Origin: Hymenobacter sediminicola
GTDB taxonomy: Bacteria > Bacteroidota > Bacteroidia > Cytophagales > Hymenobacteraceae
DNA: 64,000 nucleotides
NCBI RefSeq assembly: GCF_014250515.1
Contig: NZ_CP060202.1
Span: forward strand, 989,001-1,053,000
Reading direction: 5' to 3'
Part shown: one piece after another, positions 7,801-15,292 of the stretch
How the letters are laid out: every line of letters starts with the position of its first letter
Position numbering within the stretch: the first letter of the stretch is position 1
Notes under the pieces: model-generated
Database searches by the model: none
What the model was told of the DNA's origin: nothing
What the model saw: only the letters and a program-made list of their open reading frames with translations
Program-made: the position numbers and the translations under genes

Positions 7801-8499
7801 GTTCAGCGTAAAGTACTCGCCGCTGGCAGAAATACCTGCAGTGCGGCCTCCTTCGAGCAAGGCTAGTGTGGCCGTTTGTGATGAAGCTGGAGTTGGGTAG
7901 AAGCTGATGTGGCGGTCAGACCAGCGCCATAGGCCCTGACCGGCCGTACCGATCCAGAGCGTATGTTCCCGGTCAGTGAACTGGCACTGCGGTATAGTGC
8001 CGGTGGGCAGCACCTGTTGCAGGGTAGGCAGGCGGCTCGCAAGTCCGAGCGGCAACTCGGCAGTTGTAGTTGTATCAGGAGCTGGAATGCCAGGGGCAGT
8101 GCGCAGGGCCTTGGGTCGCGCCGCACCGGCCGCTAGGGCCTGAAAGCGCCGACCAGTCCAGTAGGAAGCGCCGCCTTGGTAGTGTGCTGCCCAAAGTTGG
8201 CCAGTGCGTGGCTGTACGTAAAGCTGGGTCACAAAATCCTCAGCCAGCCCGTCTTTAGTGGTGTACGTGATGAACTCCGTGCCATCGTAGCGCACGAGGC
8301 CCTCTGCAGTACCAATCCAAAGGTAGCCCTGTCGGTCTTGGGTTAGTGCGTAGATGAAGGGCTGCGGCAAGCCCTCAGCAGCTCCGAAGTGCTTAACAAA
8401 CTGCTGCGGCTGCCCCGTTTGAGCCGTGCCAGGGCGGCCCGCTAAAAGCAGGGCCAGTAGAACCGTAACACGAAGCAGAAGCAAGAAAACGCGCGGCAC
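4825..8499 (-). CDS. Hybrid two-component sensor: beta-propeller sensor, histidine kinase, receiver and Hpt in one chain
   Basis: 1224 residues with a GTG start (only start after the upstream in-frame stop at 8509) and a signal peptide (residues 1-26). Residues ~30-560 contain repeated 'WIGT..GL.R' units (LWIGTAEGLVRYDG, LWIGTAGQGLWRW, VWIGTEGSGVLRYEK) of the two-component regulator propeller type, followed by a Y_Y_Y-like beta-sandwich (~570-635). One membrane helix lies at ~645-662, then a coiled coil, HisKA with His725 (NMSHEIRTPMN), HATPase (N box NLIGNAVK, GIGIP, GTGLGLS), a receiver with Asp1015 (LMDVQMP) and a C-terminal Hpt with His1162 (AHKLKG). The HTCS architecture usually senses saccharides in the periplasm. 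Unlike classical HTCS it ends in Hpt and not in an AraC domain, so its output must be another regulator; the adjacent LytTR protein is the obvious candidate. Confidence 0.93.
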   Translation of the reverse strand: MPRVFLLLLRVTVLLALLLAGRPGTAQTGQPQQFVKHFGAAEGLPQPFIYALTQDRQGYLWIGTAEGLVRYDGTEFITYTTKDGLAEDFVTQLYVQPRTGQLWAAHYQGGASYWTGRRFQALAAGAARPKALRTAPGIPAPDTTTTAELPLGLASRLPTLQQVLPTGTIPQCQFTDREHTLWIGTAGQGLWRWSDRHISFYPTPASSQTATLALLEGGRTAGISASGEYFTLNPTAGLSSPLFAYPPRLLPYSPSVVLQTPSERTNPIFDGRYPTTTPQMLWAGTQGHGLWQKPLPSGQQPMRRVRRLPPQLSVTALAQHPNGDLWIGTALDGVYRLPADTMQAAEHFTTANGLLHNTIYALATDSAGRVWLGTHDTGLAFWQRGRFHYFRFRNGAIDVSSLLTDDAGRVWIGTEGSGVLRYEKGKLRPYTTTEGLLSPYCYTLLPVRWGANYHGGYRYDFRAEQVLAIHRNGLSFLDGSRRRFRPAALPNNPLVRELLPMAAVAWNDYCVWIQTRTGLLCVRTNYPALLPSLAVPAPAITGSEVNGDAHDPQLLGQLPATRHRMSFAFRAVSLLAGPANVQYQYRLRGYDSVWSKPSAVTEAQFPRLDAGDYVFEVHARRNEQSPWSQPAAVSFGIATPFWRTWWFATLSVLMAGAGIWAVVRGREAVLRQQKMQLETTVRERTQELRKQKAHIEEMNAELTVARDVAEASRKAKAQFLANMSHEIRTPMNAVIGLSHLLRQTPLNGEQSEYLEAVQSSSQNLLIIINDILDSSKIEAGKMTLEHTAFRLPELLRRVTSMFRFATESKHLYLRLNIAPEVPAAVLGDPVRLNQVLVNLIGNAVKFTTTGGVTVHVSVPDGADTDQPTVHFAVQDTGIGIPAGKLDAIFEDFSQANTSTTRQFGGTGLGLSIARNLVELHGGQLWVESEDGVGSVFAFAIRYPVADPTTVPAEASLAVGRFEPALRVLVAEDNEMNQLVARKTLEAWNVHVTVAANGRLAVQAAESGDFDAVLMDVQMPEMDGYEASRQLRALFPAADTFPIIGLTASALPEDRILALEAGMNDTLAKPFDPALLFSRLAQYTGRATVSADSPAPATYSQSPTATESLPSLDWSILEELAGGNEAFIQQIINIFLTHAPTLQQQLRVALSTGDRPTLASTAHKLKGQTAYFGVDALHTALENLEQQAKQEVEMTVLTEHILVIDQQLDWLYPLLRARIAAAGPT

Positions 8500-8663
8500 A
8501 AGGAACAGTCAGGAAGCCAGAGAAACAGAAGCCACAGCAAGATACTGGGCCGGCAGCGGAGTGAACATCGGCCATCGGGGAAACCAGGTTATTTCCCGTT
8601 GAATCGGTTGGTCTACCAGTTTATCCTGTCTCTACTGCTGCCTTCAGCTCACATCTAATCAGG

Positions 8664-10697
8664 CTACTTGCCGATTACCTTGAACTCGGTGCGGCGGTTT
8701 TGCTGGCGGCCGGCCTTGGTAGTGTTGGGGGCTACAGGCTGGGTGTCGCCGTAGCCAGCGAAGGTGAGGCGGTCTTTGGCCACACCCTTTGTTACGAGGT
8801 AGTCCACTACGGCTTTGGCGCGGCGCTGGCTCAGGTCTTTGTTATAAGCGGCATTGCCCACGTTGTCGGTGTGGCCCGATATTTCCAGGCGTAGGGCAGG
8901 CGTCTCGGCCAGCAGCTTCTGCAGGCGTTCCAGCTCGCCGGTACTTTCCTTGCGCAGCGTCGCCTTGTCGAAGTCGAAGAAAATGTTGTTTAGCACCACC
9001 TTCACGCCCACATCCAGCTTCTTGAGCTGCACATCCTTCACTACCTCCGAATAGGCGGCGCCAGCTGGCAAATCGAAGTTTTCGGAGTGGAATAAGTAGC
9101 CTTCCTGGCGTACCACGATACCATAATTTACGCCCGAAGGCAGGCTTACGAGGTAGCGGCCCGACTGCGCATTGGCCCGGAATGAGGCAATGTTTTCGTT
9201 GCGCGAGTTGTCAATAACGTCGATGGTAGCTTCCAACGGCTGCTTACTGGCAGCATCCGTCACGGTGCCTTTCAGGATGGTTACCTGAGCCGTAGCCACG
9301 GGCACGGGCGGGGCTAGCAGCGTTTCTTTCACTGGCTGGGCCCGCGAAGCCAGCAACTGGTCTTCCTGGCTGAGCACGGGCGGCTTTTCGGCCCCTAGAA
9401 ACGTAATCTGGTAGATGTCCTTGGAACCCATTCCATCGTCGCGGAACGAGGAATAGTAGCCGTGGCGGCCCGACGCAGAAATTACAAAAAATACGTCGTC
9501 GTCGGGAGTATTGATGGGCCAGCCCAGATTCTCGGGCGCGCTCCATTGCCCGTTCTGGAACGTGGATTTGAAGATGTCATAGCCGCCCATAGAGTTGTGG
9601 CCCTCCGATGAAAAGTACATCGTCTTGCCATCGGGGTGCAGAAACACGCCTTCTTCACCATAGGGCGTGTTGATAGCGGGGCCGAGGTTGATGGCCGGTC
9701 CGCGGCCCTCTATCTCAATCTTGTAAATGTCGCGCCCGCCAAGCCCACCAGGCTTGTCGCTCACAAAAAGCAAACTGCGCCCATCCGGCGTGTAGGCCGC
9801 CGACGACTCGTGCGCCTTGCTATTGATACGACTGCCCAATTGCTTCGGCTTGCTCCATTCGGCGCCCCGCAGGTTGCTTTCGTTCAGGTCGCCGCCATTG
9901 TCCTCTACATACACTAGCAGGCGCTGGGCATCGGGCGCGAGGCCGACAGTGGCGTCGTGGCCAGCGGTATTCACGGTTTCGCCGAGGCCGCGGGCCGGGC
10001 CCCAGGCACCGTTTTCGCGGTTGCTCTGGTACACATCCTCAAAGAAGCCGCCCGATTCAGGGTCTTTCTCGCCTCCCGTAGAGCCTTGGCGGCGCGAGGT
10101 AAACAGAATCACCGATTCATCGGCGGAGATAACGGGACCGTAGTCGGGGTAAGGCGAGTTGACGCCCGGTCCGGCATTGTCCACGAACACCCGTATGGGC
10201 TTGGCTTCCAGCTTACGGCCGTTTTCACATTCTTTGATTTTCTTCTGGATGTCCTGCGTGAAGCCGGCCGTGTTTTTGGTGCCGGTAGCCGGCGTGGCCT
10301 GCTTGTATTCAGCTATGGCTTCCTGCCACTTGCCGTTCAGATGAAGCCCGCGGCCCAACAAATAGTGAATACGCGGATCGACGCCGGAATTGAGCTGATA
10401 TGCCTTTTGCAGATAAGCCAATGCCCGCGGCTTGAAGCCTGAGTGCAGGTAACAATCCCCGATTTTGAGGTTCAGCTCCGCGTTTTCGGCGTTAAATTTC
10501 TGAGCCTCCAAGTAGTGCGGCAAGGCCTGCTCGTAGCGCGGCGGGTCGGCTTGGTACCACTCATCCCCCAGCTTAATGGACTTCAGCGCCGCCTTTAGCC
10601 CGTCTTTATTGGAGCTGAACTGCTCTTTGCTGAACTCTACACTTTGCGCCTGGGCCGCCGAAGAAAGCAGGAGCAGGGCGAGTAAATACTTATACAT
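8664..10697 (-). CDS. OmpA-family envelope protein with TPR, PD40 beta-propeller and carboxypeptidase-regulatory-like domains (PorE-like architecture)
   Basis: I start at ATG 10697 (MYKYLLALLLLSSAAQAQ, signal peptide), giving 677 residues; the open frame extends to 10856 but lacks a signal there. In order: TPRs (~25-140, LGDEWYQADPPRYEQALPHY and LKIGDCYLHSGFKPRALAYL), PD40/WD40-like propeller (~165-430; SADESVILFTSRR, TPDGRSLLFVSDKPGGLGG, HPDGKTMYFSSEGHNSMGG), a carboxypeptidase-regulatory-like beta-sandwich (~465-550, ILKGTVTDAASKQPLEA), and an OmpA C-terminal peptidoglycan-binding domain (~560-677, NNIFFDFDKATLR, ISGHTDNVG, RRAKAVVDYL). This domain order is that described for PorE of the T9SS, but many Bacteroidota paralogues share it, so T9SS membership is only possible. 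The upstream TPR gene is 86 bp away on the same strand. Confidence 0.88.
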   Translation of the reverse strand: MYKYLLALLLLSSAAQAQSVEFSKEQFSSNKDGLKAALKSIKLGDEWYQADPPRYEQALPHYLEAQKFNAENAELNLKIGDCYLHSGFKPRALAYLQKAYQLNSGVDPRIHYLLGRGLHLNGKWQEAIAEYKQATPATGTKNTAGFTQDIQKKIKECENGRKLEAKPIRVFVDNAGPGVNSPYPDYGPVISADESVILFTSRRQGSTGGEKDPESGGFFEDVYQSNRENGAWGPARGLGETVNTAGHDATVGLAPDAQRLLVYVEDNGGDLNESNLRGAEWSKPKQLGSRINSKAHESSAAYTPDGRSLLFVSDKPGGLGGRDIYKIEIEGRGPAINLGPAINTPYGEEGVFLHPDGKTMYFSSEGHNSMGGYDIFKSTFQNGQWSAPENLGWPINTPDDDVFFVISASGRHGYYSSFRDDGMGSKDIYQITFLGAEKPPVLSQEDQLLASRAQPVKETLLAPPVPVATAQVTILKGTVTDAASKQPLEATIDVIDNSRNENIASFRANAQSGRYLVSLPSGVNYGIVVRQEGYLFHSENFDLPAGAAYSEVVKDVQLKKLDVGVKVVLNNIFFDFDKATLRKESTGELERLQKLLAETPALRLEISGHTDNVGNAAYNKDLSQRRAKAVVDYLVTKGVAKDRLTFAGYGDTQPVAPNTTKAGRQQNRRTEFKVIGK

Positions 10698-10783
10698 AGA
10701 AGTTGAAATCTGGAAAGCCCACCAGCTGAGCGGCGCCGGAGCAGGGCGCGTGCTGATGTTGGAGGCCGTTATGAATACAAGGC

Positions 10784-11848
10784 TTACTCGCCGCAGCCGG
10801 AGTTGGCGGCGTAGTTGTTGCCGATTTCCAGGCCCAGTTCGGCGGCTTTGCGCCAATCCTGGCAGGCCCCCTCGGCGTTGCGGAGCATTTCGCGGGCGTG
10901 GCCCCGGTTGAGGTAGGCCTCAGCGTATTGCGGGTTCAACGCAATAGCCTTGCTGGCGTCGGCATCAGCCTTTTTGTAGTCTTCGAGCTTGAGGTAGGCG
11001 GCGGCGCGGTTGTTCCAGGCAAATGCATAAATGCCATCCAGCTCCGTGGCCCGCCCGAAGTCCTCGGCAGCGCCTTTGTAGTCGCCGGACTCGTAGCGGG
11101 CGGCCCCACGGTTGGTGTAGGCCGTAGGGTTGTCCTGCTTCTTGCGCAAATACTCAGTGTAGTCGGCCAGCGCGCCTTTCAGGTCGCCGGCGCGGCGCTT
11201 GGTGCCAGCGCGGTTCAGCAGGGCCGGTAGCAGCTCGGGTTGCAACGTGAGGGCCTTGGTGTAGTCCTGAATGGCAGCCGGATATTCCTGCAGTTGCCGT
11301 TCGGCGCTGGCACGGTCGTGCCAGGCATAGGCGTAGTTGGGGTCGGCTTTGGTGGCTTGGTCGAAATCAGCTTTAGCCGCTTTGTAGTCGCCTTTTTCGA
11401 AGCGCAACGCACCACGGTAATACCAGGCCGGAGCATAAGTGGGGCTGGCTTCTACAGCCTTCGAGTAGTCTTGCTCGGCTTCGGTGGGCTGCTGCAGCGC
11501 CTCCCGGGCTTGGCCGCGTCCGAAGTACGCTGTACCATCTTTCGGGTCGAGCTTCAGGGCCGCGTCATAGTCCTGCACGGCAGGCTGGTAATCTTTTAGC
11601 TCGTAGCGCGTGGTAGCACGATTGTAATAGGCGCGAGCAAAATCGGGCCTTAGTGTCAGGGCCTTATCGAAATCCTGCAGCGCGGCGCGGTAGCTCTTCT
11701 GGTTGAACTTGGCCACCCCGCTGTTATAAAGCTTTTCGGCTTGCTGAGCTGGTGGCAGCGTGGAGGCCCGCACCGTATCTACCTGTGCCTGCACAGCTAG
11801 GGTCAGCAGGCTAAGCGCGGCAGTAAAGAGTATCGATTTGTGTATCAT
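10784..11848 (-). CDS. Secreted tetratricopeptide-repeat protein
   Basis: 354 residues with signal peptide MIHKSILFTAALSLLTLAVQAQ. The remainder is about nine consecutive TPRs, each with the canonical W/L-G/A-Y/F-A-P pattern (for example AEKLYNSGVAKFNQKSYRA, ARAYYNRATTRYELKDYQ, TAYFGRGQAREALQQP, AYAWHDRASAERQLQEYP, AEAYLNRGHAREML). It is a periplasmic scaffold for protein contacts. The stop lies 86 bp before the OmpA/PD40 gene, which itself begins with TPRs, so the two are probably one operon and may work in the same envelope complex. No catalytic motifs. The upstream region holds an AT-rich stretch (about 11870-11900), the likely promoter. Confidence 0.9.
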   Translation of the reverse strand: MIHKSILFTAALSLLTLAVQAQVDTVRASTLPPAQQAEKLYNSGVAKFNQKSYRAALQDFDKALTLRPDFARAYYNRATTRYELKDYQPAVQDYDAALKLDPKDGTAYFGRGQAREALQQPTEAEQDYSKAVEASPTYAPAWYYRGALRFEKGDYKAAKADFDQATKADPNYAYAWHDRASAERQLQEYPAAIQDYTKALTLQPELLPALLNRAGTKRRAGDLKGALADYTEYLRKKQDNPTAYTNRGAARYESGDYKGAAEDFGRATELDGIYAFAWNNRAAAYLKLEDYKKADADASKAIALNPQYAEAYLNRGHAREMLRNAEGACQDWRKAAELGLEIGNNYAANSGCGE

Positions 11849-11968
11849 ATCTGGCCGGTTTGCTTCGGCAGGATAAATGTAATTTTAATTAAGCAAATGC
11901 CGGAAATTCAAACTGATATTTGTTTGTAGTAGAACTATTGCAAGATGAAGTAGTAGTAGATTTCGCAC

Positions 11969-12262
11969 TTAACTGGGAAGTTGTGTTCGGGTCAGTGCCT
12001 CCCACTCAGCTCTACTGCTCCCCACAAACACAGGGCGGCCGGCGCGACGATACCAATAAGCTGCATTGCTGGTGTCACCTTCCTGGCGGTGTAGCAGCGC
12101 GTGCAACCAGTCGAAAAGCGGGTCACCTTCGTGTTGCTGGGCAATGTCGTGGGCAGTTTCCCATTCGTCGCGGCCGGCATGCCAGAGGGCGCGTAACAGG
12201 GGCGAAAGGCCTTCAGGCGCGGTATGCTGCGTGAGAGACGCAGAGAAATCGGTGTAGGTCAT
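11969..12262 (-). CDS. Small conserved-looking cytoplasmic protein of unknown function
   Basis: 97 residues from ATG 12262 (MTYTDFSASLTQHTAPEGLS). The longer frame to 12412 adds a basic, Cys-rich sequence that looks non-coding. Features are the helical, Trp/His-rich core LLRALWHAGRDEWETAHDIAQ and a DWLHALLHRQEGDTSNAAYWYRRAGR stretch (two overlapping TPR-like helices), typical of small one-repeat TPR proteins in this phylum. No signal peptide. It is divergent from the bacilliredoxin gene with ~190 bp between. Real gene probable; function unknown. Confidence 0.65.
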   Translation of the reverse strand: MTYTDFSASLTQHTAPEGLSPLLRALWHAGRDEWETAHDIAQQHEGDPLFDWLHALLHRQEGDTSNAAYWYRRAGRPVFVGSSRAEWEALTRTQLPS

Positions 12263-12387
12263 GTGTAGCAGCGTGGTAGCGTGAACAGGAGGTGCGAGGC
12301 GGTCTGACGAAAAACGCCTCTGCTTTAAACTTCTCAGCAGGCATTTAGGTTGAATACGCCGACTGCAGGAGGGCCGTACTATTTGCG

Positions 12388-12395
12388 TATTTTTG
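12388..12395 (+). promoter_or_regulatory. TATTTTTG -7 promoter element of the bacilliredoxin gene
   Basis: TATTTTTG matches TAnnTTTG exactly and lies 57 bases upstream of the ATG at 12453, predicting transcription from about 12400. No clear -33 element is seen. Confidence 0.4.
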
Positions 12396-12452
12396 CAGCT
12401 GCGGCGGCACACTACAGTCCGTCATTTTCACTCTCACGCCTAGCTTTTACCT

Positions 12453-12875
12453 ATGGCTACGTACCCCGAATACATGGTTGCCCCCATTCGCCAGGACCTC
12501 GTTGAGGCCGGCTTTGAGCAGCTGATGACCCCCGAAGAAGTGGACGCTGTCCTTAACGAGCAGAAAGGCACCGTGCTGGTAGCCGTCAACTCGGTATGCG
12601 GCTGTGCGGCTGCTAAAGCCCGCCCGGCCCTGAAAATGGCCGTGTCCAGCTCCGACAAGAAACCCGCTAAGCTCGTGACGGTATTTGCCGGCATGGAAAC
12701 CGATGCCGTAGCCAAAGTGCGCGAGCATTTGCTCCCCTATCCGCCCAGCAGCCCCAGCATTGCCCTGTTTAAAGACGGCGAGCTGGTGCACATGATTGAG
12801 CGTTACCACATAGAAGGCAACGACCTGATGCGCATCGTGAATAATCTGCAGGGCGCTTTTGAGGAGCACTGCTAA
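12453..12875 (+). CDS. Bacilliredoxin, BrxA/BrxB (YphP/YqiW) family
   Basis: 140 residues, the normal family length (~140). The CGC active site is present (VNSVCGCAAAKARPA, residues ~48-62), as is the family opening MVAPIRQDLVEAGFEQL and the ending GELVHMIERYHIEG. Bacilliredoxins remove bacillithiol from S-bacillithiolated proteins after oxidative stress, using a thioredoxin fold in the cytoplasm. Bacillithiol is made by many Bacteroidota, which supports that role. The gene has its own -7 element upstream and a terminator shared with convergent recQ downstream. Confidence 0.95.
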   Translation: MATYPEYMVAPIRQDLVEAGFEQLMTPEEVDAVLNEQKGTVLVAVNSVCGCAAAKARPALKMAVSSSDKKPAKLVTVFAGMETDAVAKVREHLLPYPPSSPSIALFKDGELVHMIERYHIEGNDLMRIVNNLQGAFEEHC

Positions 12876-12912
12876 TCACGAAGCGGCTATTTTCTGGCCA
12901 GCATTCGAACAC

Positions 12913-12945
12913 AAAAAAGGCTTGCCAAACGGCAAGCCTTTTTTG
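12913..12945. terminator. Bidirectional intrinsic terminator between the bacilliredoxin gene and recQ
   Basis: AAAAAAGGCTTGCC, loop AAAC, GGCAAGCCTTTTTT: a perfect stem with A and T runs on both sides, so it works in both directions. It lies between two convergent genes. Confidence 0.9.
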
Positions 12946-12965
12946 TTCAGTACTAACTGGAAACC

Positions 12966-15167
12966 TTAGTTGGCTACCTCGCTCAGGAATTTGATACGCA
13001 TCAAGCGCAGATCCTCTTCGGTGTATTCATCGGAACCGAGCTCCTTCAGTGCTACCGCAATATTATCAGTGCTGGCTGACATGAAGTAGTCATAGATTTC
13101 ATCCTGACGCTCGTGGTCCAGTACACCATCGATGTAGTAATCGAGGTTGAGCTTGGTGCCGGAGTAGCAGATGTGCTCGATTTCCTCCATCAGTTCCCGC
13201 ATGTCAATGCCCTTGGAAGAAGCAATTTCCTCCAAGTCCATCTTCTTGTCGATCTGCTGAATGATGTAGATCTTGATTTTGGACTTGTTGACAGCCGATT
13301 TCACTACCACGTCGGTAGCCGTTTCGATGTCGTTGTCATCCACGTATTTCTTGATCAGGGCCAGGAACGGCGTACCGAACTTGGTGGCCTTGCCCTGCCC
13401 GACGCCGCCCACGTGGGCGAGGTCGTCCATCTTCAGCGGGAAGGTGGTAGCCATTTCCTTGAGCGACGGGTCCTGGAAGAGCACATAAGGCGGCAGGTTT
13501 TTCTCCTTGGCCATCTTCTTGCGCAGGTCTTTCAGCATCTGGAACAGGGCTTCGTCGTGGCCGGCGGCCTGTTGCACCTCTTCCTGCTCCTGCTCTTCCT
13601 TCACCTCCTCCTCGTAGTCGTGGTCTTTGGTGAGCTTAATAGAATGGGGATTCTCGATGAAGTCCATACCCTTGTCGGTGATTTTTGCAACGCCAAAGTT
13701 TTCAATATCCTTCTCCAATAAACCAAAAATCAGGCACTGTCGCAGCAGCGAATGCCAGAATTGTGCGTCATGGTGCTTGCCTTGTCCGTAGATGGGCAGG
13801 CCGTTGTGGCCATAGCTCTCCACGTGCGCATTGTTCATACCCATCAATACGGTGCCGATGTGGTCGAGGCCGAACCGCTGCTCGGTTTGTACCACGGCTT
13901 TCAGCGCCATAGCCACTTCGTCTTTGGCCTCAAACTTCTCCTTGGGGTGTTTGCAGTTGTCGCAGAAGCCGCAATCCTTCGGGTACGTTTCGCCGAAGTA
14001 ATGCAGCAGCTGCTTGCGCCGGCACACCGCCGAGTCGGCGTAGTTGGCCATTTCCTGGAGCAGCAGCTTGGAGTTGTCGCGCTCCGTTACAGGCTTGTCT
14101 TTGTTGAATTTCTCCAGCTTCACAATGTCGTCGTAGCTGTAGAACATCAGGCAGTCGCCATCCAGCCCGTCGCGGCCACCGCGGCCGGTTTCCTGGTAGT
14201 AGCCTTCTATGCTTTTGGGCGTGTCGTAGTGAATGACAAAGCGCACATCAGGCTTGTCGATGCCCATCCCGAAGGCAATGGTGGCTACAATGACGTCGGC
14301 GTCCTCATTCAAAAAAGCGTCCTGATTGGCCATACGCACATGCGGGTCGAGGCCGGCGTGGTAGGGTAGGGCCCGCACGTCATTCACCTTCAGCAACTCC
14401 GCAATTTCCTCCACCTTCTTGCGGCTCAGGCAATAAATGATGCCGCCCAGACCTTTGCGCTGCTTCACATACTGAATCAGCTGCTTTTTGGTGTTGTGCT
14501 TGGGGCGCACCTCATAGTAGAGGTTGGTGCGGTTGAAGCTGGTTTTGAACACTGAGGCATCGTCCATCTGCAGGTTTTTCTGGATATCCAGCTGCACTTT
14601 GGGCGTGGCCGTGGCCGTGAGGGCAATGATGGGCACCTGTCCGATGTTGTCGATGATACCCCGAATGCGGCGGTACTCCGGCCGGAAATCGTGGCCCCAC
14701 TCCGAAATGCAGTGGGCCTCATCAATGGCGACAAACGAAATCGTGGCTTTCTGCAGAAAGTCGATGGTTTCGTCTTTGGTCAGGCTCTCGGGCGCCACAT
14801 ACAGCAGCTTCACCTCGCCGCTAATCACGTCTTTTTTGACCCGGTTGATTTCCGACTTACTCAGTGTCGAGTTCAGAAATTGGGCATTCACGCCAAAGGC
14901 GTTGAGCTGGTCGACCTGGTTTTTCATCAGGGCGATGAGCGGAGAAATGACGATGGCTGTGCCTGGTAGCACTAGCGCTGGCAGCTGATAGCAAAGGCTC
15001 TTGCCCGCACCGGTAGGCATAATCACGAAGGTATTGTGGCCTTCGATGACGTTCTGGATGATGGCTTCCTGCGTACCGCGGAACTGACCGTACCCAAAAA
15101 CTTCCTTTAACTTGCCTTTCAAATCAGGTTTTTCACTGACTACGGTGTTCACAGCTGGCATCGACAT
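12966..15167 (-). CDS. recQ: ATP-dependent DNA helicase RecQ
   Basis: About 733 residues. The frame is open from a GTG at 15173, but ATG 15167 or 15161 (MSMPAVN or MPAVN) is more likely. Superfamily 2 helicase: Walker A MPTGAGKSLCYQLPA, DEAH box AIDEAHCISEWGHDFRP, TATATPK (motif III), and motif VI QETGRGGRDG. A zinc-binding RQC region follows with the Cys4 pattern VCRRKQLLHYFGE and CGFCDNC, then an HRDC domain near 530-600 (LRKKMAKEKNLPPYVLFQD) and a further helical C-terminal extension (~600-733) found in the Bacteroidota form. It unwinds recombination intermediates and stalled forks. The acidic linker (EEEVKEEQEQEEVQQ) lies just before HRDC. Single gene, convergent with the bacilliredoxin gene. 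Confidence 0.97.
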   Translation of the reverse strand: MSMPAVNTVVSEKPDLKGKLKEVFGYGQFRGTQEAIIQNVIEGHNTFVIMPTGAGKSLCYQLPALVLPGTAIVISPLIALMKNQVDQLNAFGVNAQFLNSTLSKSEINRVKKDVISGEVKLLYVAPESLTKDETIDFLQKATISFVAIDEAHCISEWGHDFRPEYRRIRGIIDNIGQVPIIALTATATPKVQLDIQKNLQMDDASVFKTSFNRTNLYYEVRPKHNTKKQLIQYVKQRKGLGGIIYCLSRKKVEEIAELLKVNDVRALPYHAGLDPHVRMANQDAFLNEDADVIVATIAFGMGIDKPDVRFVIHYDTPKSIEGYYQETGRGGRDGLDGDCLMFYSYDDIVKLEKFNKDKPVTERDNSKLLLQEMANYADSAVCRRKQLLHYFGETYPKDCGFCDNCKHPKEKFEAKDEVAMALKAVVQTEQRFGLDHIGTVLMGMNNAHVESYGHNGLPIYGQGKHHDAQFWHSLLRQCLIFGLLEKDIENFGVAKITDKGMDFIENPHSIKLTKDHDYEEEVKEEQEQEEVQQAAGHDEALFQMLKDLRKKMAKEKNLPPYVLFQDPSLKEMATTFPLKMDDLAHVGGVGQGKATKFGTPFLALIKKYVDDNDIETATDVVVKSAVNKSKIKIYIIQQIDKKMDLEEIASSKGIDMRELMEEIEHICYSGTKLNLDYYIDGVLDHERQDEIYDYFMSASTDNIAVALKELGSDEYTEEDLRLMRIKFLSEVAN

Positions 15168-15292
15168 CCTCACTTACTCGGTTGGGAAATTCAGATAGGT
15201 TTTCGGCGTCTGGCGCAGGTTGCCTATCTCAATCTAGGGATTTTTGAAGTATTCGGTAACGTGTAGCGGGCAAAAAGACAAAACCTTGTTTC

